35,099 nt of DNA. It comes from Sphingopyxis sp. GTDB taxonomy: Bacteria > Pseudomonadota > Alphaproteobacteria > Sphingomonadales > Sphingomonadaceae. Of the stretch, positions 19,262 through 28,465 are shown in pieces. Location: NCBI GenBank assembly GCA_015657575.1, contig JACDQN010000257.1, positions 1 through 35,099 of the forward strand. Reading direction: 5' to 3'. A program made the translations under genes and the position numbers. The stretch's first letter is position 1. Every line of letters starts with the position of its first letter. Below the pieces are notes generated by a model, which worked only from the letters and a program-made list of their open reading frames with translations, was not told the DNA's origin and did no database searches.

Positions 19262-20167
19262 TCAGCTGCCGTCGGAGCCGAACATCGCGTCGCGGTGGGA
19301 TTCGAGCACCGCGATAAAGGCCGCAGCGACTTGGGACATCGGCCTCAACTTCGGCGTGAAGAGCATATATTCAAAATGGACCTCCGGCGCGAAATCACGG
19401 ACCGTAAGGCCCCGCTCGGCATAATCCGCTGCGGTCACGGGGTTGAGGATCGAACATCCGACCCCCTGCATGACAAGCGCGCAGATGGTCATCGCATATT
19501 GGGTTTCGATGACCATCTCGCGGTGGACGCCCGCGTCCTCGAAAATGCGATCGATGCGGTGACGCACCCCGTCCTCGAGCGCGAGCGAAATGAAGGGCTC
19601 GCCCTCGAGATCGGTCGGCCGAATGACGTCCTTGACGGCCAGCCGGTGACCGGCAGGGAGAACGCAGGCGCCGGGGCAGCGCAGGAAGCGCTCCATCCTT
19701 ATGCCGGGCAATTCGCGCGCCGGCGTCGCGAGCCCGATGTCGAACTGCTGGTTCGCCATCCATTGCCGCACCGTCGAGGAACTGCGGGTCTGGAGCTGAA
19801 CGGTGACGCCGGGATGCGTCTCGCGAAAGGCCGCGATCACGCGCGGCAGGAAACTGACCGCGAGCGCCGGGAGGGCGGCGATCCGGAGCGTTCCGGTCGC
19901 CATGTTGCGGATGTCTTCCGCTACCCGCTTCAGGGCAGCAATACCCGAGAAGCTCCGCTCGACTTCGTAGAAAAAGGCGTCGGCTTCGGGCGTCACGGTG
20001 AGCGCGCTGCCGCGCGAGCGCAGGAAGAGCTGAAAACCCAGCTGATGCTCGAGCTCGGCAAGCATCTTGCTCACCGCGGGTTGCGACAGGTTGAGCGACT
20101 GCGCGGCCTGGGTGACCGATCCCGAGAGCATCACGGCCCTGAAGGCTTCAAGGTGACGCAGGTTCAT
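19262..20167 (-). CDS. LysR-family transcriptional regulator
   Basis: MNLRHLEAFRAVMLSGSVTQAAQSLNLSQPAVSKMLAELEHQLGFQLFLR; start set to 20167. Confidence 0.92.
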   Translation of the reverse strand: MNLRHLEAFRAVMLSGSVTQAAQSLNLSQPAVSKMLAELEHQLGFQLFLRSRGSALTVTPEADAFFYEVERSFSGIAALKRVAEDIRNMATGTLRIAALPALAVSFLPRVIAAFRETHPGVTVQLQTRSSSTVRQWMANQQFDIGLATPARELPGIRMERFLRCPGACVLPAGHRLAVKDVIRPTDLEGEPFISLALEDGVRHRIDRIFEDAGVHREMVIETQYAMTICALVMQGVGCSILNPVTAADYAERGLTVRDFAPEVHFEYMLFTPKLRPMSQVAAAFIAVLESHRDAMFGSDGS

Positions 20168-20222
20168 CGGACATCGCTCCCTATAGCTATTTCTTATGGC
20201 GCTAGCATTGAAAGCCTCGTTT

Positions 20223-21293
20223 ATGAATAGGTCGCACGCATCGCGCCGCTGGTTACCGGCGCTGCTCGCCGCAGGCGCCCTGTTACTCGGCGGCTGCGGC
20301 CGCGAGCCCGCCGGCACCGGTGGGCATGAAATCGCCGCGGCGAAGGGATCGACGCTTGCGCGGATTCGCGCGCGCGGAACGCTTAATTGCGCAATTCATA
20401 CGGGGCAGCTCGGCATGTCCTATCTCGACAAGCGCGGACGCTGGCAGGGCTTCTTCGTCGATTACTGCCGGGCGCTCGCCGCTGCCGTCCTCGGCGATGC
20501 CCGCAAGGTCCGGTTCATGCCGGTCGCCTCGAACAAGCGCTTCACGATCGTGCAGACAGGCGAGGCCGATGTCCTGTCGCGGACGACCACATGGACGCTG
20601 ACGCGCGACACCGACCTCGGGGTGAATTTCGTCGGCACCATGTATTATGACGGGCAGAGCTTCCTGGTGCCCCGGCGATCGGGCGTGCGGCTTCCGGCGG
20701 ATCTCGATGGCGCGTCGATCTGCATCACCAAGGGGACGACCTCCGAACTCAACACCGCCGAATATTTCGAGCGCAAGGGGCTGCGTTTCCAGTCGGTCGT
20801 GTTCGAGAATCCCGAGGAAGCCAAGCTCGCCTTCTTTGCCGGGCGGTGCGACGCAATGACCACCGATGCCTTCACGCTGACGGTGATCCGCCTGGCCGAC
20901 ACCGCGCATCCCGACGATTATGTGGTGCTGCCCGAGCGGCTCACCAAAGAACCGGTCGGCCCAGTCGTGCGCAGCGACGACGAGCAATGGTACGAGATCA
21001 ACAAATGGGTGCTGAACGCGCTCTTCGCTGCCGAGGAAATGGGGGTCACCCGCGCGAATGCCGCGCGCATGCGTATGACCTCGCGCGACCCTGAAGTGCG
21101 CAAGATGCTCGGCGGCTTGCCCGGATTCGGCAAGTCGCTCGGCCTCGACGATGACTGGGCGTACCGGGCAATCGAGGCGACTGGCAATTATGGCGAAATC
21201 TTCGACCGGCACATTACGCCGCTCGGCGTCGAACGCGGACAGAATAAGCTCTATCGGGACGGCGGGCTGATCTACCCGTTGCCGATGCGATGA
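20223..21293 (+). CDS. Amino-acid ABC transporter substrate-binding lipoprotein (AapJ-like)
   Basis: Lipobox LLGGC; TLARIRARGTLNCAIHTGQLGMSYLDKRGRWQGFFVDYCRALAAAVLGDARKVRFMP pattern of family 3 SBPs. Confidence 0.88.
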   Translation: MNRSHASRRWLPALLAAGALLLGGCGREPAGTGGHEIAAAKGSTLARIRARGTLNCAIHTGQLGMSYLDKRGRWQGFFVDYCRALAAAVLGDARKVRFMPVASNKRFTIVQTGEADVLSRTTTWTLTRDTDLGVNFVGTMYYDGQSFLVPRRSGVRLPADLDGASICITKGTTSELNTAEYFERKGLRFQSVVFENPEEAKLAFFAGRCDAMTTDAFTLTVIRLADTAHPDDYVVLPERLTKEPVGPVVRSDDEQWYEINKWVLNALFAAEEMGVTRANAARMRMTSRDPEVRKMLGGLPGFGKSLGLDDDWAYRAIEATGNYGEIFDRHITPLGVERGQNKLYRDGGLIYPLPMR

Positions 21294-23481
21294 ACCATAA
21301 ACACAGGCGGCTTGCCATCGCTGCGTTGCCCTGGCTGCTGATCGCGGGCGGGCTTGTGGTCGCCTACGGCCTGTTTGCGACATTGGCGGACAATCTCGCG
21401 GACCGAAACATCCGGACGGGGTTCGGTTTCCTGTTCGACCGGGCGGGCTTCGCGATTGGCGAAACGCTGATTGCTTACGCGCCGGGCGATTCCTATGCTG
21501 CGGCGCTGGCGGTGGGTCTTCTCAACACGCTCCTGATATCGGCGCTCGGCATCATCTTCTCGACCTTGCTCGGCCTCGCGGTCTGCATGGCGCGCCTGTC
21601 GTCCAACTGGCTGCTTGCGAGGCTCTCCGGCCTTTATATCGAGCTGGTTCGCAATATTCCGCTGCTGCTCCAGATGTTCGTCTGGTACGCCGCGCTGCTG
21701 TTCGGTCTGCCTGGACCCGGCCCGGGCGCCGTCGGACCGTTCGACCTCGATAATCGGGGATTGCACCTCCCCGCGCTCTCCTTGGCCGATCCGGGACGGC
21801 CGGTCTTGCTCATCGCGATCGTCGCCTGTGCGATCCTGCTGGGTGCCGTGCGGCGAGGAGCCGTTCGCACGCGCACTGCGCTGGCCTTCACCGGTATCTC
21901 GCTGGTGCCGCTCTTGCTGTGGGGCGGGATCGATCTGCCGCGGGCGGGGCGCTTCGGAACCGTCGGCGGACTGTCGCTCTCCACGGAGTTTCTGACGCTG
22001 GTCGCCAGCCTTTCGGTCTATGCCTCGGCCTATCTGGCCGAGATATTCCGCGGCGCGATCCTCGCCGTTCCCGCAGGGCAGAGCGAGGCCGCCAAAGCGC
22101 TCGGCCTGTCGCCCGCGCAAACAATGGGACGGATCGTGATGCCGCAAGCGCTGCGCATCGCCATACCGCCGATGACGAGCTGGCATCTCAACACGATCAA
22201 GAACAGCTCCCTGGGGGTCGCGATCGGATATCCCGAATTTGTCTCGGTGGTCGATACCGTCATCAGCCAGACAGGCCAGGCGATCGAAGGCGTCGGTCTG
22301 ATCGTCGCGACGTTTCTTCTGCTCTCGCTGTCCTTGGCGTTCGTCACCGGCCGCTATGCCCGCCGGTTGGGCTGGAGCGTCGCCGGGCAGCCCGGCCGGA
22401 GCATCCAGTCGGCGCCCCTCGAACCCTTTCCGCTGCGCTCGGCGGCCGTCTGGCCGTCGTGGATACGGCGCAATCTGTTCAGAGGAGGACGCCAGTCGAT
22501 ACTGACCATCGCGATCCTCGCCATGACCGCGGCTTTCGCCGGCAAGGGACTCTCGTGGCTGCTGTTCGACGCGACCTTCGCCGGGGGCGCGGCCGATTGC
22601 CGTTTGGCCAGCGGTGCCTGCTGGCCATTCCTCCGCGAAAATGCGCGGCTGATATTGTTCGGAACCTATCCTGAAGCCGAGCAGTGGCGGTCCGCCGCAG
22701 CGGCGGCCGCGCTGCTTTCATGCCTTGCCTTCTCCTTCGTGCCGCGATTCTGGCGCAGCCGCCTCGGGCTTGTCTGGCTCGGCGCAATCGCCGTGGCGGT
22801 ACTTCTACTACGAGGAGGATTCGCGGGCCTTTCCTATGTCCCGATGGAGAAGTGGAGCGGCCTCCCGGTCACATTGCTGCTCGCGAGCCTTGCGGTGGTC
22901 GGCGCTTTTCCACTGGCCATACTCCTCGCGTTCGGCCGCAGGTCGGCGCGGCGCGGCATTCGCTGGCCGAGCGTCGCCTTCATCGAGCTGGTTCGCGGAA
23001 CGCCACTGATCGGGGTACTGTTTCTCGCTGCGGTCCTGTTCCCGCTGTTCGTGCCCTCCTATCTCTCGATCGACAGCCTGCCGCGCGTCCAGCTCGCGCT
23101 CATATTCTTCACCGCCGCCTATATGGCCGAGGTCATCCGGGGCGGCCTGCTGGCGGTTCCCGTCGGGCAGGCAGAGGCCGCGCATGCTCTTGGCCTCACC
23201 AAATGGCAGGCGCGGCGCCACATCCTGTTGCCGCAGGCCCTGAAAGTCAGCGTACCCGGGCTGGTCAACACTTCGATCAGCGAGGTGAAGAACACGACGC
23301 TCGTCCTCATCGTCGGCGTCTTCGACTTGCTGCAGACGACCCGCCTCTCCTACGTCGAGGCGCAATGGCGACCCTATTTCGCCGAAGCCTATCTTTTACC
23401 GGGACAATCTTTTTCCTCCTCTGTTTCTCCCTGTCCCGGCTCAGCATGAAGATCGAACGGAAACTAAACTATGCAGGATAA
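21290..23481 (+). CDS. Fused amino-acid ABC permease (AapQ-like + AapM-like), 1-nt frameshift near the 3' end
   Basis: Two permease modules in one frame, with EAAKALGLSPAQTMGRIVMPQALRIAIPP and EAAHALGLTKWQARRHILLPQALKVSVPG loops. The natural C-terminus ([26 protein letters not shown]) is in the next frame, ending 23481. Confidence 0.85.
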
Positions 23482-24718
23482 TCACGACAGAAAATGGCCC
23501 GGGGAGCCGGCAAGCCCGAAAGGGCGCGCCTGGCAGGATCCGACGCGTGCCGTTCACGGCGGTCCCCGCCCGTGCGATCAGCGGGGCCTCATCAATCCGC
23601 CCGTCGATCGAGCCTCCACCATTATCTACGACAGCGTCGAGGCCTATATGGACCGGCACCAGGGTCTCTACGATGAGGTCATCTATGGCCTGTACGGAAC
23701 GCGAACGACCTTTGCGCTCGCCGAGGCTGTCAGCGAACTTGAAGGCGGCTGCAACACCGTCATCACCTCGTCCGGAACCAGCGCAATCGCGCTAGCCCTC
23801 ACGGCTTTCGTAGCCGCGGGCGACCATCTGCTCGTCGCGGACTGCGTCTATGGGCCGACCCGCAAGTTTCTGACCGACGTTCTCGCGCGTTTCGGGGTCG
23901 AGGTGGAATATTTCCAGCCCGATATCGGAGCCGAGATTGCCGGGCTGTGCCGCAGCAACACCCGGCTCATCTATATGGAGACCCCGGGCTCGCAGACATT
24001 CGATATGATCGACGTCCCCGCGATCACGGCGGTTGCACGCAGCCGGGGCATATTGACCGCTCTCGACAACACCTGGGCCACTCCGCTCTTCTTCAAGCCC
24101 TTGGCCTATGGGGTCGACATCTCGCTTGCTTCGGCAACCAAATATCTCTCGGGGCACTCCGACTGTCTGCTCGGCACGATGACGGCGGCCAGCGATGCCG
24201 TCTACCGCCAGCTCAAGGACGCGGCGGCGCGCTGGGGCAACTGCGCGAGTCCCGACAATTGCTATCTCGTCCACCGGGGCATCAGGACGCTCGATGCGCG
24301 CCTTGAACGCCACCAGCGCACCGCAGCGACGCTGATCGAATGGTTCGCCCAGCAACCCGAAGTGGTTGCGGTCCGCTATCCGGCTCATCCCGCCGACCCC
24401 GGCCATGCGATCTGGAAGCGGGATTTCACCGGTGCGTCCGGATTGTTCGGTGTTCAGCTCGACGGTCTTACCCCGCCCGAAACTAGCGCCTTTTTCAACG
24501 AATTCTCGCTATTCCAGCTCGGTTCGAGCTGGGGCGGCTTCGAAAGTCTCGCGGTTCCGGCGTGGCCCGCTCCGATCCGCGATTTTCCCAATGGCGAGGC
24601 AGATGGGGCGCTGATCCGCATTCACGCCGGCCTCGAAGCGCCGCAGGATCTGATCGCCGACCTCGCCGCAGCCTTCGCGCGGGTACGAGCGCTACGCGGC
24701 CGGGGGCAGGCGTCATGA
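23471..24718 (+). CDS. metC: Cystathionine beta-lyase / Cys-Met metabolism PLP enzyme
   Basis: [10 protein letters not shown]...[22 protein letters not shown]...[22 protein letters not shown]...[17 protein letters not shown] (PLP-lysine motif). Confidence 0.9.
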   Translation: MQDNHDRKWPGEPASPKGRAWQDPTRAVHGGPRPCDQRGLINPPVDRASTIIYDSVEAYMDRHQGLYDEVIYGLYGTRTTFALAEAVSELEGGCNTVITSSGTSAIALALTAFVAAGDHLLVADCVYGPTRKFLTDVLARFGVEVEYFQPDIGAEIAGLCRSNTRLIYMETPGSQTFDMIDVPAITAVARSRGILTALDNTWATPLFFKPLAYGVDISLASATKYLSGHSDCLLGTMTAASDAVYRQLKDAAARWGNCASPDNCYLVHRGIRTLDARLERHQRTAATLIEWFAQQPEVVAVRYPAHPADPGHAIWKRDFTGASGLFGVQLDGLTPPETSAFFNEFSLFQLGSSWGGFESLAVPAWPAPIRDFPNGEADGALIRIHAGLEAPQDLIADLAAAFARVRALRGRGQAS

Positions 24719-25466
24719 CCGACGCCTCGGGCCACGCGGCCGTCAGCTTGCGGCAGGTCGACAAATATTATGGCGCCTATCATGCCCTCCGCTCGATCGA
24801 CCTCGAAATCGCCCCGCGCGAGCGGATCGTGATTTGCGGGCCTTCGGGCTCCGGCAAGTCGACGCTCATTCGCTGCATGAACAGGCTCGAGGTGCCCGAC
24901 TCCGGCGCCGTCCTGATCGAGGGGGCCAAGATTACCGACGCGTCGCGGGAGGCCGTTGCGGCGCTCCGCGCCGTCGGCATGGTCTTTCAACAGTTCAATC
25001 TGTTCCCGCACAAGACGGTGCTGGAGAATTGCACCCTCGCGCCCGTCCTCCTCGGCGGCTTGTCTCTTCCGGAGGCGGAGGCGCGCGCCATATCCTATTT
25101 GGACAAGGTGAGGATTGGCGACCAGGCGGGCAAATATCCGGGGCAGCTCTCGGGAGGGCAGCAACAGCGGGCCGCAATAGCCCGCGCTTTGGCGATGGAA
25201 CCCAGGATTCTTCTCTTCGACGAGCCGACATCGGCGCTCGACCCCGAGATGATCAAGGAGGTACTCGATGTGATGACGGCCCTTGCCGGCGAAGGACGGA
25301 CGATGGTGTGCGTGACGCACGAAATGGGATCGCGCGCGAGGTGGCCGATCGCATTCTTTTCATGGATCAGGGCCAGATCATCGAAGACGCAAGGCCGGCC
25401 GATTTTTTCGCCGCGCCGAAAAGCGAGCGCGCACGGACCTTTCTCGAACAGATACTTTCGCATTGA
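24715..25466 (+). pseudogene. Amino-acid ABC transporter ATP-binding protein (AapP/GlnQ-like), 1-nt frameshift near 25327
   Basis: Walker [10 protein letters not shown], signature [15 protein letters not shown], Walker [16 protein letters not shown]-terminus [44 protein letters not shown] continues in another frame. Confidence 0.9.
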
Positions 25467-25597
25467 GCGGCTCAAGTCGGTCGCCCCCAAGCTGTGCCGA
25501 CCCACCTAATCATGTCATTTCATAAGCAAGCCGAGGGAGGGGCCAGCCGGCTCCTTGCGCGAAAAGGCTCAGGCCGGAAAAAAAATTTCAAAATCGA

Positions 25598-25624
25598 TGA
25601 GGGGTAGAGCTTTGGGGTGCGTAT
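25598..25624 (+). promoter_or_regulatory. Predicted ECF promoter TGAGGG-N15-GCGTAT upstream of the second TonB receptor operon
   Basis: TGAGGG GTAGAGCTTTGGGGT GCGTAT, same spacer as the copper-island sites. Confidence 0.6.
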
Positions 25625-25694
25625 CTAATAGGTATCGTGCGCCCGGAATTTGCTTCATAACTAATTGATATGATTCAATAAAATCCTATTGACC

Positions 25695-25704
25695 TGTATA
25701 TACA
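25695..25704. promoter_or_regulatory. Candidate HutC/GntR operator TGTATATACA
   Basis: Perfect 10-bp palindrome within ACCTGTATATAC; shares ACCTGTATA(T/G)AC with the site in front of the HutC-like gene. Confidence 0.5.
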
Positions 25705-25751
25705 TTTGATGCTCTCTGCGGCTGATCAGCCAACCATCAGGGGGTTTCGCT

Positions 25752-28454
25752 ATGATGACCAGGACAATTTTGCTCGCCAGCGCCGCAGCGGTCGCGACCT
25801 TTGCAACACCCGCGCTTGCGCAGAGCGGTGCCGCGACGCAGTCGCCCGCCGCCGAGGATGCTCCGAACGGATCGGACATCGTCGTGACCGGCTCGCGCAT
25901 TCGTCGCCAGGACTCGCCGCGTCGGTCCTGCGACCGTCGTCTCGCCGAGCAGATCGAAAACACCGGCCTCGTCAATATCGAGACGGTGCTGCAGCGCCTC
26001 CCTGCCAACGCCGGCTTCGCGGGCAACCAGACCTCGGCTTATTGGGCGAACAACGGCTATGGCACGGCGCAGGTGAACCTGCGCGGTCTCGGCATCAAGC
26101 GCACCCTTGTACTGCTCAACGGCCGCCGTCTCGTTGCGGGCGGGACGGGGGCGAACTCGTCGCCCGACCTCAACATGATCCCGGTCGCCGCGCTCGCGCG
26201 TACCGATGTGCTGAAGGACGGCGCATCGGCGATCTACGGCGCTGATGCAATGGCGGGCGTGGTCAATCTCGTCACCCGGACCGATTATGAAGGCCTAGGG
26301 CTCAGCGTTCGTCAGGGCATCACCGAAAAGGGCGATGGGTCCGATTTCACGGCCGACCTCCTTTGGGGAATTCGCAACGATCGCGGCGGCTTTATGGCGG
26401 CGGTCACCTATCAGAAGACCAAGGCGGTCAACATGGCGACACGCGCGCCCTGCTCGCTCGCCGAAACGACCCCGGGCCAGCTGTCGTGCGTTAACAGCGC
26501 CTCGACGATTGGCGGTCGCGCGGTGTTGCCGAACGGGCAGCAGATCAACTTCAATCAGGTGCTGGGCGGCAACGGCAATTTCTTTGAGCCCTACAGCGCC
26601 GCAAAGCATAATTTCAATTCGAACCCGTTCCTCAACGCGGTGAGCCCAGTGGAGCGCGTCAGCACGGCCTTCTTCGCCGACTATGACATCACCGACAATA
26701 TCGAGGCGTTCGGCGAGTTCCTCTATACCTTCCGCAAGTCGAACCAGATCGCGACGCCCGGAACGCTTCGCAACCTCTCGATTGCGGCGAGCAATCCTAC
26801 CAATCCGACGGGGCAGAATATCGTCCTCATCCAGCGCCGCCTCGCCGAACCGGGGCCGCGCCAGTTTTTTCAGGAGACCGATACCTGGCAGGGCACGTTC
26901 GGCCTGCGCGGCAAGCTGTCCAACAATTGGGGATGGGAAGTCGCGGGTGCGTTCGGGCGCAATACCGCGGTCGACGGCTCGACCAACATCGCCAATCTGG
27001 AGCGTGTCCGCAACACGATCGACACGACCAAGTGCAGCCTTGCGGCCGGTGCGACGATCCCCTGCGCCGACTATCTCGGCTTCGGCGACCTGACCCCGCA
27101 GGTTCTCGACTATATCCTGTTCACGTCGCGCGATCGCGGCGGCAACGAACTGGCGACGGTAACCGCCGACATCAACGGCGACCTGTTCAAGCTGCCCGCA
27201 GGACCCGTCTCCTTCGCGGCGGGCGTCGTCTATCGCAAGGAGAAGGGCTGGCGCGATCCCGATCCGCTGACCGTGCTCGGCATCGCGAATACCAACCAGC
27301 AAAGCCCGATCTCGGGAACGAGCATCGCCAAGGAAGCCTATCTCGAACTGTCGGTGCCGATCCTTGCTGACAAGCCCTTCTTCCAGTCCCTCACGCTCGA
27401 CGGCGCGGTTCGCTACTCGAACTACGACCTGTTCGGCAGCGACTGGAACTACAAGGGTAGCGTCGACTGGGTCATCAACGACAGCTTCCGCCTGCGCGGC
27501 ACCTATGGCACGGGCTTCCGCATCCCGAATGTCCCCGAACTGTTCGGCGGGGTTTCGGAAGGCAATCTGACGACGACCGATCCTTGCTCGCGCTATTCAA
27601 CGAGCGGTAATGCGACGCTGATCGCGAACTGCCAGGCGTCCGGCGTTCCGGCGAACTATGTCCAGCTTGGGACGACAATCCTGACCACGGTCGGCGGCAA
27701 CGAGAATCTGCAGCCCGAAAGCTCGACCACCTGGACAGTCGGCACGGTGGTCTCGCCGAAGGGGCTGGTCCCCGGCCTGTCGCTCACCGCCGACTGGTTC
27801 GACATCAAGATCAAGGACGCGATCCGTGCGATTCCTGGGTCGACCAAGCTGTCGATCTGCTATGCGAGCCAGAATCTGTCGCATCCTTTCTGCGACGATT
27901 TCACCCGCAGCCCGCTGACTGGCGAGGTCACCTTCTTGTCCGCGCAGCCGATCAACACCGGCCGCGAGGAGATGAACGGCCTTGACCTTGGTCTGGTCTA
28001 TGCGGGCGGTATCGGCAGCGTGAACATCTCGCTCGACGTCAACCTGACCTATCTGAACAAATATGTCGTCCTGCCTTTCCCTGGCGGCGCGCCGATCGAT
28101 TTCGACGGCTTCATCGGCGGCGGCAACGGCGGCTATTCGAAGTGGCGCGGTTATGGCGTGCTGACCGCCGAGAAGGATGGCATCAGCGCGACCTGGTCGA
28201 CGCAGTGGATCGGCAAAGCGACCGACTTCAACGCGTCGCCCGGCGAAATCGGCTACAGCACGCCCAACGTGTTCTACCACAATCTCCAGGTCGCGTTCGA
28301 GATCGACGAAAAGACCCGCTTCCAGGTCGGCGTCGACAATCTCTTCGATCGCAAGGCGCCCTATATCCAGAGCTTCACCGATGCGAACACCGACACGATG
28401 ACCTATGATCTGCTCGGACGGCGTTTCTACGTCGGTTTCCGCACCGCCTTCTGA
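25752..28454 (+). CDS. TonB-dependent receptor
   Basis: 900 aa; signal peptide, GSDIVVTGSRIRRQD, plug (VNLRGLGIKRTLVLLNGRRLVAGGTG), C-terminus LFDRKAPYIQSF...LGRRFYVGFRTAF. Confidence 0.92.
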   Translation: MMTRTILLASAAAVATFATPALAQSGAATQSPAAEDAPNGSDIVVTGSRIRRQDSPRRSCDRRLAEQIENTGLVNIETVLQRLPANAGFAGNQTSAYWANNGYGTAQVNLRGLGIKRTLVLLNGRRLVAGGTGANSSPDLNMIPVAALARTDVLKDGASAIYGADAMAGVVNLVTRTDYEGLGLSVRQGITEKGDGSDFTADLLWGIRNDRGGFMAAVTYQKTKAVNMATRAPCSLAETTPGQLSCVNSASTIGGRAVLPNGQQINFNQVLGGNGNFFEPYSAAKHNFNSNPFLNAVSPVERVSTAFFADYDITDNIEAFGEFLYTFRKSNQIATPGTLRNLSIAASNPTNPTGQNIVLIQRRLAEPGPRQFFQETDTWQGTFGLRGKLSNNWGWEVAGAFGRNTAVDGSTNIANLERVRNTIDTTKCSLAAGATIPCADYLGFGDLTPQVLDYILFTSRDRGGNELATVTADINGDLFKLPAGPVSFAAGVVYRKEKGWRDPDPLTVLGIANTNQQSPISGTSIAKEAYLELSVPILADKPFFQSLTLDGAVRYSNYDLFGSDWNYKGSVDWVINDSFRLRGTYGTGFRIPNVPELFGGVSEGNLTTTDPCSRYSTSGNATLIANCQASGVPANYVQLGTTILTTVGGNENLQPESSTTWTVGTVVSPKGLVPGLSLTADWFDIKIKDAIRAIPGSTKLSICYASQNLSHPFCDDFTRSPLTGEVTFLSAQPINTGREEMNGLDLGLVYAGGIGSVNISLDVNLTYLNKYVVLPFPGGAPIDFDGFIGGGNGGYSKWRGYGVLTAEKDGISATWSTQWIGKATDFNASPGEIGYSTPNVFYHNLQVAFEIDEKTRFQVGVDNLFDRKAPYIQSFTDANTDTMTYDLLGRRFYVGFRTAF

Positions 28455-28465
28455 GGAATTGCGAG

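Noticed and set aside
19229-20230. 333-aa plus-strand ORF
   Set aside because: Antisense to a clear LysR regulator.
20283-21383. 366-aa minus-strand ORF
   Set aside because: Antisense to the amino-acid binding protein; no family-like pattern.
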